Below, piece by piece: positions 32,324 to 43,097 of a DNA stretch of 64,000 nt. The translations under genes were made by a program, and so were the position numbers. The notes under the pieces are model-generated. The model was given only the letters and a program-made list of their open reading frames with translations, was not told the DNA's origin and searched no databases. The stretch lies in contig NC_089490.1 of the NCBI RefSeq assembly GCF_036850765.1, forward strand, positions 131,344,522-131,408,521. The letters run 5' to 3'. The DNA comes from Saccopteryx bilineata. Lineage: Eukaryota > Chordata > Mammalia > Chiroptera > Emballonuridae. Positions within the stretch are counted from its first letter, which is position 1. Each line of letters starts with the position of its first letter.

Positions 32324-32589
32324 TCTAGAGGTTGAAGGAACACCTTTTTTTGTAATTTCCCATTCACTCCAGTAACTGACACCACAGCTGAGCTTTTCTC
32401 AGTCAGTTTTGTATTTAGTACTGAGTATGTAGTTCCCTTATCTACAAAGAAGATAATTGTTCCCCTCTGTCAATTGTACCTGCGGCTTCTGTGGGGAAAT
32501 AGTAATACATCAGGAGGTGTCTAGGGGAGCTCCTGGGCCTCCTCATTCATCATCAGAGTCATCATTCCTTTATCAAGGATTTTGTTTTT

Positions 32590-32760
32590 TTAAGATTTTG
32601 CTAGTCTAGTTTTCCACATACTCAGGCACTGTCCACTCATGTTTCGAGCTTTTAGCATACTTGGTGTAAGGACCTCCCCTGCAGCCATCCTGGTCAATGG
32701 AGGAGACTCCCTGGGACTCCCTAACTGTCTAAAGTAACACCCTAACAGTCTCTAGCCACA
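32590..32760 (-). mobile_element. LTR-like segment (possible 5' LTR of the ERV relic)
   Basis: Repeats text of 28480-28530 in the same orientation (ATTTTGCTAGTC, ACTCAGGCACTGTCCACTCA). Boundaries unclear. Confidence 0.4.
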
Positions 32761-32984
32761 CAAGCCCACTCACACCCAGTGTCTGCTTGCCCCCTACTGT
32801 GGATCTGCCATTGTTCATGGCTCATTTTATCTCGGAAATCCAAGTGATCAAGGCTTCCTTGCATTCATCACTCTTAGCTGGCCCAGATGTAAAGCATGAA
32901 TTTTCTTCTGGGTTCTTCTAATAGCCACCATGGAAGTGAGGGTCTTTGGGGTCCTTCTAAATTCTATCCAGAAGCAGAAATCCT

Positions 32985-33140
32985 GCCAGCATTCCATGAG
33001 CATTTCTTTTATGCTAAAAGCATTTTGGACATTATTCCAGTTAATCCCCTTAACACAGCTACTAATGTCCTCATTGTACCTATGAGCAAACAGGCTCAAA
33101 GATTACTTTACTTCCCATGGTCCATCAGCTTTTAAATACT
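32985..33140. repeat. MIR-like relic
   Basis: ATTCCAGTTAATCCCCTTAA and CCTCATTGTACCTATGAGCA fit the MIR core. Confidence 0.5.
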
Positions 33141-33228
33141 AGAGCTGGGTTCAAACCATGAAAGCACTGTGTTTTCCATTCAGCGTTGTACCCCCAACTC
33201 AAATCAGCTTTAAAAAGGACTGGCACAT

Positions 33229-33580
33229 GCCTGACCAGGTGGTGGCACAGTGGATAGAGTGTCAGACTGGAATGCGGAAGACCCAGGTTCAAGACCCTGA
33301 GGTCGCCAGTTTGAGCGCGGGCTCATCTGGTTTGAGCAAAGCTCACCAGCTTGGACCCAAGGTTGCTGGCTCGAATAAGGGGTTACTCCGTCTGCTGAAG
33401 GCCCACAGTCAAGGCACATATGAGAAAGTAATCAATGAACAACTAAGGTGTTGCAACGAAAAACTGATGATTGATGCTTCTCATCTCTGTTCCTGTCTGT
33501 CTGTCCCTATCTATCCCTCTCTCTGACTTTCTCTGTCTCTGTAAAAAATAAAAATAAAAAAAATAAAATAAATAAAAATA
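33229..33580 (+). mobile_element. SINE family B, short form
   Basis: Duplication AAGGACTGGCAC at about 33215-33226 and 33581-33592; AAATAAAA tail. Confidence 0.92.
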
Positions 33581-33878
33581 AAGGACTGGCACTGAAGGTG
33601 GGAGGGAGTTGTAGTAATTCCTCTAACACGTGGTAAGTCCAAGGCAAAGAGAAGAGGGCCCAAATTCAGGCTTAAAATTTGTGTATCTGTCTCTACCACA
33701 ATGCAACATTCTAGATCAACAGCTAACAAACATTTTTCTGAAAAAAGCCAGATAGCAAATATTTTTTGGCCTGTGGGCCCTACACTTTCCACCACAACTG
33801 CTCAACTCTGCCACTATGACATGAAAACACCACGGATGGTGTATCGGTGAATAAGCAGGGCTGTGTTTCACTAAATTA

Positions 33879-34394
33879 CAACTGACCCTTGAACAACACA
33901 AGCTTGACTGCATGGGTCCAGTTATACATGGATTTTTTTTCAATAAATACTTATACTGTTTTCGATCTGCAGTTGGTAGTCTACAGGTAGAGGATTGACT
34001 CTAAGCATTGATCTATGCCATTTTATATAAGGGATTCGAGTATCTTCAGATTTTAGTATCCACAAAAAATCTTGGAACCAACCCCCACAGATATCTAGGG
34101 AAGACTTAAGTTTTGTAGGAGTCAAAAGTTATATGTGGATTTTGACTGAACAGGAGGTCTGTGCCCCTCACCCCTGTATTGTTCAACATTTTTATTTTAA
34201 TATTTTATTGGTTGATTTTTAGAGAGAGAGAAAGGGAAAGAGAGAGGAAGAAACATCAATTTGTTGTTCCATTTATTTATTCACTCATTGGCTGATTCTT
34301 ATATGTGGCCTGACCGGGGATTGAACCCACAATCTTGGCCTGTCAGTACAACACTAACCAATTGAGCTACCTAGCCAGGGCCAAAGGTCAACTG
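33879..34394. mobile_element. Tigger2-like DNA transposon (pogo group), non-autonomous
   Basis: Left end CAACTGACCCTTGAACAACA and right end GGTCAACTG with CCTGTATTGTTCAAC before the inserted SINE match the known Tigger2/MER44-type inverted ends. A TA precedes the left end. A family D SINE at 34190-34381 interrupts it. Confidence 0.85.
34190..34381 (-). mobile_element. SINE family D inside Tigger2-like element
   Basis: Minus-strand head GGCCCTGGCTAGGTAGCTCA at 34381, GA-rich tail at 34218-34250. Confidence 0.88.
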
Positions 34395-34489
34395 TTTTTA
34401 TAAAAAGAGCCAGGGGCTGGCCGTTCACAGAGAGAAGACTGAATCTATTTTCTTCACTGTTATATCCCCAGTGTAAAGAACACTGCCTG

Positions 34490-35311
34490 CAACAGATATA
34501 TGAAAAGATGCTCATCTTCTTTAGTTATTAGAGAAATGCAAATCAAAACGGCAATGAGATACCACCTCACACCTGTTCGATTAGCTATTATTAACAAGAC
34601 AGGTAATAGTAAATGTTGGAGAGGCTGTGGAGAAAAAGGAACCCTCATACACTGTTGGTGGGAATGTAAAGTAGTACAACCATTATGGAAGAAAGTATGG
34701 TGGTTCCTCAAAAAACTGAAAATAGAACTACCTTATGACCCAGCAATCCCTCTACTGGGTATATACCCCCAAAACTCAGAAACATTGATACGTAAAGACA
34801 CATGCAGCCCCATGTTCATTGCAGCATTGTTCACAGTGGCCAGGACATGGAAACAACCAAAAAACCCGTCAATAGACGACTGGATAAAGAAGATGTGGCA
34901 CATATACACTATGGAATACTACTCAGCCATAAGAAATGATGACATCGGATCATTTACAGCAAAATGGTGGGATCTTGATAACATTATACGAAGTGAAATA
35001 AGTAAATCAGAAAAAACCAGGAACTGCATTATTCCATACGTAGGTGGGACATAAAAGTGAAACTAAGAGACATTGATAAGAGTGTGGTGGTTATGGGGGG
35101 AGGGGGGGAAAGGGAGAGGGAAAGGGGGAGGGGGAGGGGCACAAAGAAAACTAGATAGAAGGTGAAAGAGGACAATCTGACTTAGGGTGATGGTTATGCA
35201 ACATAATTGAAAGACAAGATAACCTGGACTTGTTGATCTTTGAATATATGTAACCTGATTGATTTTTGTCGCCCCATTAAAAAAATAAAATTATAATTAA
35301 AAAAAAAAAAA
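34490..35311 (+). mobile_element. Young 5'-truncated L1, twin of 6933-7992
   Basis: Perfect 15-bp duplication AAAGAACACTGCCTG at 34475-34489 and 35312-35326, A-tail, open ORF2 end 34500-35054. Over the first 120 shared bases only three differences from the other copy are seen. Confidence 0.95.
34500..35054 (+). pseudogene. L1 ORF2 C-terminal fragment (open frame)
   Basis: 184 codons, same protein end as at 7017-7733, with the same stop. Lacks all catalytic domains. Confidence 0.9.
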
Positions 35312-35489
35312 AAAGAACACTGCCTGGCACTCCATCAGTGTTTAAATGAATGACTAAAAGAATTATTGTTGCTTGTATGTTCTTAGTGCGAAAGAAGTGA
35401 CAGAATGAATGGTCAGACAGAGTGGGAGATCCACTCGGGAATCTTTTACAGGTCTTTTGGAGGAGTTTCTGTTCCTCAAAGAAGGGGGA

Positions 35490-36295
35490 GAGAAACAACT
35501 TTTATTGAGCATCTGTTTGTGCTAAGGACCTGTTCTTTCTCATGACAACCCGTGAGGTGGTTTTATGTGACAGACTAAATATTCATGACCTCCCAGAATC
35601 CCTATACTGAATCTCCAATGTTATGGAGTTTGGAGGTGGGGCATTTTGGAAGTGACTGGGACATGAGTAAGATGAGTGCCCTTATAAAAGAGACCCCAGA
35701 GAGCTCTACTGCTCTTCATCCTGTGAGGACACAGCAAAGAGATCACTCTCTATGAATCAGGATGTACATAGATTCTCGGCCCTGGCCAGCTGGCTCAGCA
35801 ATAGAGCATTGCCTAGCTTGTAGAAGTCCCAGGTTCAATTCCCGGTCAAGGCACATAGGAGAAGTGGCCATCTGCTTTTCCACCATTCCTCCCCTCACTT
35901 CTCTCCTCTCTCTCCCTCCTACAGCCATGGCTCGAATGGTTCAAGCAAGTTGGCCCCACCTGCTGAGGATGGCTCCATGGCCTTGCCTCAGGCCCTGAAA
36001 TAGCTCAGTTGCCAAGCAACAGAGCAGTAGCCTCATAAGGGCAGAGCATCATCCTGTAGGGGGTTTGCCAGGTGGATACTTGTTGGGGCACATGAGGGGA
36101 GCCTGTCTCTCTGCCTCCCCATCTCACCACCTCTCACTTAATTAAAAAAAAAAAAGGAAGTAGATTCTCACCACATGTGGAATTAGCCAGTGCCTTAACC
36201 TTGGATTTGCAGCCCCAGAACTGTGAAAACTAAATGTTGGTTGTTTAAGCCACCCAGTCTCTGGTGTTTTTATAGCAGCCTGAATGGACTAAGAC
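35490..36295 (+). mobile_element. MaLR-like LTR (MLT1 type) interrupted by a SINE
   Basis: TATGGAGTTTGGAGGTGGGG, GTGCCCTTATAAAAGAGACC, TGTGAGGACACAGCAAAGAG, then past the SINE CCCAGAACTGTGAAAACTAA, TTTAAGCCACCCAGTCTCTG and TGGACTAAGACAG. This order is typical of a mammalian MaLR LTR in sense orientation. A MIR-like relic may overlap 35495-35570. Confidence 0.65.
35779..36157 (+). mobile_element. SINE A2
   Basis: GGCCCTGGCCAGCTGGCTCA head, GGTTCAATTCC B box, old diverged A body, A-tail at 36143-36154. Confidence 0.85.
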
Positions 36296-36297
36296 AG

Positions 36298-36425
36298 TCT
36301 GTGTCATCCTTTCACATGGAGGGAAACTGAGGCTCAGAGAGTTGAAGAGATGTGCTTACAGCTGCATGGTTTGAGGCACAGCTGGTGTCTAAAGCCAAGT
36401 CTGTCTGATTTGTCATACTCTTTGT
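36298..36425. repeat. MIR-like relic
   Basis: GGGAAACTGAGGCTCAGAGA and TGTGCTTACAGCTGCATGG are MIR core text. Confidence 0.55.
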
Positions 36426-36783
36426 GCCAGGTGAACTTTCTGAGGAGGTGGCGGCTTTTCCATCTCCAGAGACACATCAACAGAACTGGAGCATCAACCC
36501 CTCAGGAAAGCCAAAGATGATGATACTCTCTCTTGGGAGGTCTATTTCTACAGCGTTCATTATTAATCCTTCCACCTAGACTTCATACCTTGTGATTAGA
36601 TCCCAGGCTACCAATCCAGTTTTTCTTCCGGCAGCCTTTGAGTCCTGCTGAAAACTTTCACTTCCTCTAGGAAGTCACATACATACTCTTTCATTTCCTG
36701 ATATTTGCATGTGCTAATTGCACTAACGGGAAACACTCCTTCCTCCACCCCATTCCATCTCAGCCTCAACACTCATCTTTCAG

Positions 36784-36850
36784 AATGTAACCTTTTCCCT
36801 AGAATGTAACCTTTTCCCTAGAATGTAACCTCTTCCCTAGAATGTAAGCT
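36784..36850. repeat. Tandem repeat, 19-bp unit, about 3.5 copies
   Basis: Unit AATGTAACCTTTTCCCTAG with small changes in the third and fourth copy. Confidence 0.9.
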
Positions 36851-36989
36851 CCTTTTGGAAGCTCTTGGGTGTTTCCCTATATCACCAAGCAATTTCACAA
36901 TTCTCAGCCATCACTGACTGGATGCCCTTCAAATTTAAGTCAATTCTGACATTATTAGCCTGGACATAGTATCAGAGCTGTTAAAAACA

Positions 36990-37325
36990 ACAGAGTGAAT
37001 TTTAAAGATTTTACTGGCTTTATTCAACAATCCACGAATCAGCTAGCATCCAAACCTAGTAGTCAGAAAGGGGCTCTGAAGAGCTATATAAGGCAAGAGA
37101 TTTTAGAGGCAGAAGGGAACAGAAACAAGGAAGTTGTACAAGGCAAAAAGGTGGGTTGGTATTGCAAAGTTACTTTCCCGGTAGGGAATGGTTAGTGCTG
37201 ATCAGGCAATTCCTGGTTAACATTCCATTTCTGTAATCTGTCATTAATTTAAGTCTCAGTTTGGTGACATAGGATTTAGCATAAGTGACTCCATTTTGTG
37301 TATTTTGTGTCTTGTTTTTAACAGA
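36990..37325 (-). mobile_element. LTR-like segment, antisense
   Basis: GGCTTTATTCAACAATCCAC gives an AATAAA on the minus strand and the text resembles mammalian ERV LTRs. Family not certain. Confidence 0.4.
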
Positions 37326-37828
37326 TTTCACAGATTAAGGGCTCAGTCCACAAGACTGTCCTCAACTTCAGACACCAATTGCAAGTCCAGGCTACCCATA
37401 TTTCTGATGGACTGGCTATAAATCAGGGGTTCTAATGACACCCTCCTCAGTCCAATAATATCCTAGAACAACTCACAAAACTCAAGGAAACATTAACTAA
37501 ACTTACGTATAGTGGTTTATTATAAAGGAGATGATAAAGTATACAGATGAAGAGGTTTAGAGGACAAGGTCCAGAGGGTACCAAGCACAAGAGCTCTGTA
37601 CCCATGGAAAGGGGGTGCACCACCCTCCTGCACATGGATGCTCACCAACCAGCTTATCAACTTATTGTACAAGAGTTGGTTTTTTTTACTGTTGGTGTTG
37701 TTTTTAGTAAGCGAGAGAGAGAGAGACAAAGAGGGATAGACAGGGACAGACAGGCAGGAAGGAAGAGAGATATCAATTCTTCGTTGCAGAAGAATCCTTA
37801 GTTGTTCATTGATTAGTTTTTCATATGT

Positions 37829-38689
37829 TGTTGTAGTGAAACCAGTGAGAGTATACAGACGTTCTCCACACCAAAGTTCAAATTTAAAGGAGTCTTAATC
37901 AAAGCCAGCAACTGCTGGGAGACCTAAGTCATTCAAATCATGCAGCCCTGAACACAGTTTGAAGTCAGCTTTTAAAGACAAAATTACACACTGATTGAGG
38001 AATAGGGAGGAGGGGAAGCATTGCAGTAAAACAAAGCAATGAAACAACCTCTTTTTTTTCTTTTTCTTTTTCTTTTTCTTTTCTGAAGCTGGAAACGGGG
38101 AGAGACAGTCAGACAGACTCCCGCTTGCACCCGACCGGGATCCACCCAGCACGCCCACCAGGGGCAATGCTCTCTCTGCCCACCGGGGGCAATGCTCTGC
38201 CCCTCCGGGGCGTCGCTCTGCCGCGACCAGAGCCACTCTAGCACCTGGGCAGAGGCCAAGGAGCCATCCCCAGCGCCCGGGCCATCTTTGCTCCAATGGA
38301 GCCTCGGCTGCGGGAGGGGAAGAGAGAGACAGAGAGGAAGGAGGGGGGGAGTGGAGAAGCAAATGGGCGCTTCTCCTATGTGCCCTGGCCGGGAATCAAA
38401 CCCGGGTCCCCCGCACGCCAGGCCGACGCTCTACCGCTGAGCCAACCGGCCAGGGCCAGAAACAAGCTCTTTTACAGTATTTATCTAAGAGATTAATTCA
38501 GGGAGAAACATTCTGGGAACATCTGCAACCTTGTGGAACTATCCTAAGACCACAGCATGGGAAACCAGACTCAAGGCCAGGGGTAGGGAGTCTTAGAAAA
38601 AGAGTAAGTTCTGCTGAAAGTCTCTTTGTTTTAGAGAAAGTAAGTTCTGCTAAAAGTTACTTATGCTAAGAGCCCTTCCTTTTTTTCCA
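37829..38689. mobile_element. Unknown inserted segment inside a B SINE (possible solo LTR)
   Basis: About 450 bp of non-SINE sequence (without the A SINE at 38048-38457) interrupts the B SINE. It begins TTGTTGTAGTGAAACC. Its family is not known to me and no target duplication is visible. Confidence 0.4.
38048..38457 (-). mobile_element. SINE family A
   Basis: Head at 38457, many intact CpGs, tail (TTTTTC)n at 38050-38080. Confidence 0.93.
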
Positions 38690-39128
38690 GCAGAGCAAGT
38701 GACCTCTTGCTCAAGCCAGTGACCTTGGGTTCAAGCCAGCGACCTTTGGGCTTAAGCCAGAGACCATGGGATCATGTCTATGACCCCACACTCAAGCCAG
38801 CAACCCTGTGCTCAAGCTGGTGAGCCTTGCACTCAAGTCAGCAACCTTAGGGTTTCAAACTTGGGTCGTCTGCATCCTAGTCCAATGCTCTATCCACTGC
38901 ACCACCGCCTGGTCAGGCTGTCCAAGAGTTTCTACAGAGCTTTATCTCCAATCCTCTAATCACTTAACCATCCTGAGGCTATAAAAGAGCCCTTGTGTAA
39001 GTCATCTCGTTAGCATAAACTCTGGTGTGAGCAAAAGAACTCCTTATGAATAACAAAAGACACTCATACTGTTCAAGTAATTATAAAGGTAGTTAGGAGC
39101 TCTGTGCCAGAAACTGGGCACAAAGATC

Positions 39129-39136
39129 AAATAATG
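39129..39136. repeat. hAT target-site duplication, left copy
   Basis: AAATAATG, identical to 42013-42020. Confidence 0.95.
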
Positions 39137-39946
39137 CAGTGTTTCCCAACGTGGGGCCCACGCCCCACAGGGGGGCAATTCAATAGTTAAAGGGGGCAAT
39201 TTGAAATGGACTCGACACGACTTTAACTCTTTCGCCCCGGGCCATTTAAATGCAATGCTAGATATCGGTGCCAAATTTAACAAAAAATGCAATTCTTAAA
39301 TAATTACGGTAAATAATTATTAAGTATAATTTCGGTTGACGAGACCAAAATATCAACTGGGTGATTGGCGTCGTCAAGTAAACTTCGTCTTGGGTTCACC
39401 GTGGAGCGTGCCGTCTGCCATGGGGAACCCCGGACGTTTTAAAAACTCGCTAAACAACGCAGTTATTCTCACCTAATTGGCCCATCGCAACTTCTGTAGT
39501 GTTTCACATCATTCAATTGGTGTTAATTTGAAATAAGTGTCAGTCAAAACTGTTGTAAAAGCTCGTTGATTTAATAAATATACATATATATTGTATAGAT
39601 ATAATTGGTAAGTATTTGATTTTATTTTTATCAATATTAAACTCTTTATTAAGTACTTCTTGCATCGGGGCTAGAAAGTACTAATATTTTATAAATATTA
39701 TTGGGGCTATAATAGTGCATGCACGACAATTTTAATTTTAGAAGCATAACTTTCCAGAAAATTTTGTCAAGTGGAAAAAATATAGATACCTTTTTATTTG
39801 CGGTGGTAGTGTAGTAAATGTGTTATATACATTTAAATAAATATGAATTTTTAGTATACGTTTACTCTGTCACATTGAATATATTTTAACACATATTTTA
39901 ATATTAGTTTTTAATTGATCTTATTTTTATTATAGCCCATAGTAAA

Positions 39947-41747
39947 ATGAGTGGTGCAAGCAAGAAAAAAATTCGTCAATATTCGAAGGAATATTTAAAA
40001 TTTGGGTTCATACCCGCTGTTCATGATGAGCGGATTCCTTTTTGTCTTTTATGCCAGCAATGCTTGACCAATGAATCAATGAAACGAGGTCGTCTTGAGG
40101 TGCATTTGAAGGCGAAACATAGTGCTCATATTAATTCAGATTTGAGTTACTTTAAAACTTTAAAGAAAAATTTTGAAAAAAGAACAACATTAAAGTCTCT
40201 ATTTACTGCTCATACTTCAACTAATAATCGTGTTCTTGAGGCTAGTTATCAAATTTCTTTATTCATCGCTAAAACTGGAGAAAATCACACTATAGGAGAG
40301 AATTTAATAAAACCATCAATATCAGCATTTCTTAAAACGGTTCTTGAAAAAGATGACAAAGATGTAAAAGCTATGCCACTCAGTAACAATTCTGTTAGCA
40401 GAAGAATAGACAAAATGAGTGAGGATATTGAAAAACAACTTATTGAAAAGCTGAAAACAAGAAAATTCTCCTTGCAAATGGATGAATCAACTTTGAGAGA
40501 CAGTGAGGCAGTATTGATAACTTACATAAGATATATTGATAAAGGACATTTTGCTGAAGAAATGTTGTTCTGTAAAAGATTAGAAAGCACCACTACCTCC
40601 AAAGATATATATAATAAGCTAAAAAACTACTTAGATGTCAATGATATACCAATGAAAAATATAACATCTTGTGCTGCAATGATATACCAATGAAAAATAT
40701 AACATCTTGTGCTCCCAATATGATGGGCAAGAAAAATGGCTGCTTAAAATTGATGAAAGATGCAAATCCAGAAATGATTCTTGTACATTGTGTTATTCAT
40801 AGGGAAAACTTGGTAGCTAAAAACATCTCGCCTGTTTTGAATGAAGCATTACAAAGAGTAGTAAAGTGTGTTAATGCTATTAAAGCTAGTGCCAAATGTG
40901 AGCGTCTTTTCAAGCTATTTTGTGAAGAACAAAATGAAGACCATGTGAGACTTTTACTTCATACTGAAGTAAGATGGCTATCTAAAGGAAACTTTGAAAA
41001 GATTTATGGAACTGTTTGATACTCTTAGTGATTTTTTAAGCGACAAACCTGAAATGAAGTATCTGTTAACAATAGATGGTAAAGCATTTGTGAGTTATTT
41101 AGCCGATATCTGAAAAACTAAATATATTAAATAAGCAACTTCAAGGAACAAATAAAACTCTTGTCGATGCAAAAGCAAAGATATTTGGTTTCATTACCAA
41201 TATTGAGTTATGTCAGAAACATATTAACCACAAAAACTTTAAACAGTTTCATTGGCTCCAAAAATGTGAAGTAACTGATACCGCTTTACTTGTTATTGTC
41301 AATCATTTGAATATTCTATCGGCTGATTTAAAAGAAAGATTTTCTGATTTAAAACAAATTGATTTCCCAACATGGATAATGCAGCCAATGTTAGTGGATT
41401 TGTCTGATATATCAAATATGCAGTATCAAGAAGAACTCGCAGAATTGCAAAATGATGAGTCAGTTAAAGCTTTATTTAATATCAAAGGAGCGATGGCATG
41501 GCTTTGTGAGGAAACAGAAATCAAATACCCAAATTCAACCAAATGTGCAAGAAAACTATTGCTACCGTTTCCATCTTCATTTTTAGCTGAATGTGGATTT
41601 AGTGTTGTAAATGATTTACTGGTAAAAAAAAAAAAAAGAAATCGGCTGGATATAACACAACGTGGAGACTTGAGACTAAAGCTAACCAAATTGGAACCTA
41701 ATATAAAATCTCTGTGCAGCAAGCATCAAGCGCAAGGATCACACTAA
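39947..41747 (+). pseudogene. hAT transposase (ZBED5-like), broken by frameshifts
   Basis: Block 1 (39947-40693) has a BED zinc finger, C33-x2-C36-x16-H53-x4-H58, and the first catalytic acidic residue in L-Q-M-D-E-S-T (Asp about 179). Block 2 (40669-41019, another frame) has C-V-I-H-R-E-N-L-V and V-R-W-L-S-K-G. A short third-frame piece (about 40990-41110) follows, then block 3 (41307-41747) with the C-terminal hAT dimerisation region (F-L-A-E-C-G-F-S-V-V-N-D-L-L). Blocks 1 and 2 are put out of frame by a 38-bp tandem duplication; a second shift lies near 40990 and another stop near 41111. About 590 codons in all, the usual size for this group. Non-functional here. Confidence 0.92.
40640..40713. 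repeat. 38-bp tandem duplication inside the hAT transposase
   Basis: AATGATATACCAATGAAAAA and what follows is present at 40640-40677 and again, for 36 bases, at 40678-40713. The two copies are identical, so the event is recent relative to other decay. It causes the frameshift between blocks 1 and 2. Confidence 0.95.
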
Positions 41748-42012
41748 ATTAAAATAATAAATTAATATAGAAAAATCTGTATTAAAATTATTTGGAATTT
41801 AAATTTCTGTTTTTCATTATATGTTGTGAAATTTTACTTACTGTGTTTTGTTAACAATTTCATAGTGATTTCTTCCTAGAACCTATCATTTATGTTTATT
41901 AAGTGAACAAATCAATTTTTTAATGTTAAAAATTATGTATGTTACATAGGGGGGACATAAAAATTTTAGAAAGGTTAAGGTGGGGCATGGCACAAAAAAG
42001 GTTGAAACACTG

Positions 42013-42020
42013 AAATAATG
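42013..42020. repeat. hAT target-site duplication, right copy
   Basis: AAATAATG, identical to 39129-39136. Confidence 0.95.
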
Positions 42021-42050
42021 TATATTTCTTATTACGTCACAGAAGTTATT

Positions 42051-43097
42051 CTAGATTCCCTCCACACTGGGTCAGCAGCTCTTCTGGGCTCTCCTAACCC
42101 CTTCTGCACATGCTATGTAGAAACCCTCATGCTCTACATCTGTCCCCCCTCTAGCCTGTGAGTTCTGCATGGGGAGACTGAGTTCAACAAATAGCTAGTG
42201 AACAAATGAAGTGAGTGAGAAAATGTTGGCTTATTCTACTTTTCAATTTTAACTTCTACATCACACACAATCACATCTTTTAATGATCACTTCCTCTAAG
42301 AAGCCTTCTTCCCTATCCACTTGGAGCTTCTGATTTGGTTTTCTCCAAAGGTGTACCCCAGGCAGACCCCACTTACCTTCCTAGTTCTTAGACAAGCACC
42401 ACCTGCTGCTTTAGAGACTTGTCTTTCTTTCCTTCCTTGAAATGTGGACCAGTTGGGCTGGCTTCTCAGAAATCTGTCCATAACAGAGTTATTCCAGAAC
42501 CTCAGCTAACATCTACAGACCAGAAGGAGATGCGGGTGAGCCGTGGGCAGAAATCAAAAAAGAGGCCACCTATTGGGTTTCTCTCCAGGGGCTTGAGGTG
42601 GCTTCAACACAAGTTTACAGAATCAATGCCATACTGCCCTGCCGCCTTCCCTTTGCACTGGCCAGACCCTCTACCTGGCATGCCATTCGTCCTCCATCTC
42701 TCTGACATTTTACATGTTCTTGAGAATGATATCATAATCCTCCAGATTTGTGTGTGTTTTTTTCACCTTGAGTGCCTTGGGGAAAGGGGGATGCCCAGAT
42801 TTCTGCTCCATAGTAATTGGCTCCTGGGCCAGATATTGTTTCAGCCCCAACAGTTCCATTCCTGGTGTTGCAGATGAACTGTGCCTCATGTCTTAGAACA
42901 AGGACTTACTTGGGAGACATCATTTAATACAGGAACATAGGTATGTTTCTCTCATCTTTGGGAAAAGAATATCCTCAGTCTTTCAGGTGTCACCAAATGT
43001 CTCAGAAAGGGGTTGTCCTCATCCCTACCATCATCTCCTCCTTTTCCCCCTCTTTTGGATGCTCTGCCTCCTACCACTCTCCAAAAAATTACCAATG
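42051..43097. other. Unique-looking non-coding DNA
   Basis: About 1 kb without recognisable repeat or gene. The 152-codon plus-strand frame at 42419-42877 has no domain and no splice or promoter support. Confidence 0.5.

Larger units (their letters stand above)
31150..32560 (-). mobile_element. Class I endogenous retrovirus relic (pol integrase part)
   Basis: Two minus-strand pieces resemble gammaretrovirus-type integrase: 32323-32033 (catalytic core region with a G-R-P-F-T-S run) and about 31345-31156 (C-terminal region with G-D-L-V-L-L-K-T-W). A mariner-like element separates them. No gag, protease or env can be recognised, and stops are frequent. It is an old, non-functional genome copy. 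Confidence 0.75.
37685..38918 (-). mobile_element. SINE family B split by an 860-bp segment
   Basis: Tail half at 37685-37828 and body/head half at 38690-38918 (head at 38918) are the two ends of one minus-strand B copy. The intervening 37829-38689 holds foreign sequence and an A SINE. Confidence 0.75.
39137..42012 (+). mobile_element. hAT DNA transposon, nearly complete, with decayed transposase
   Basis: 2,876 bp bounded by a perfect 8-bp duplication AAATAATG (39129-39136 and 42013-42020), the hallmark of hAT elements. Ends are CAGTGTTTC on both strands, with a looser inner match (GCCCACGCCCCAC left, GTGCCATGCCCCAC right). Codes one transposase in three frames. It sits inside an older MaLR-type LTR, so it arrived after that LTR. 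The lack of introns and the ZBED5/SCAND3-like protein fit the BED-finger hAT transposases that are common in arthropods and some vertebrates. Confidence 0.95.
37330..42050 (-). mobile_element. MaLR/ERVL-type LTR, antisense, interrupted by SINEs, an unknown segment and a hAT transposon
   Basis: Pieces at 37330-37680 (CTCACAAAACTCAAGGAAAC, GGTTTATTATAAAGGAGATG, CACCACCCTCCTGCACATGG), 38919-39136 (TTAGCATAAACTCTGGTGTG, AGGAGCTCTGTGCCAGAAAC) and 42021-42050 (TATATTTCTTATTACGTCAC) read in order as one LTR on the minus strand. Confidence 0.65.

Noticed and set aside
31150..32560. Intact retroviral pol gene
   Set aside because: Only two short integrase pieces remain, split by another element and without the rest of pol.
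36784..36850. CRISPR-like spaced repeats
   Set aside because: Units are directly adjacent without spacers, in a mammalian genome.
36995..37195. 66-codon plus-strand frame
   Set aside because: Lies in LTR-like antisense text with an AATAAA on the other strand; no protein similarity recognised.
39947..41747. Domesticated ZBED-type host gene
   Set aside because: Frameshifts, a stop and retained transposon ends with target duplication show a dead mobile copy.
42419..42877. 152-codon plus-strand frame
   Set aside because: No recognisable domain, no promoter or splice support, ordinary non-coding composition.
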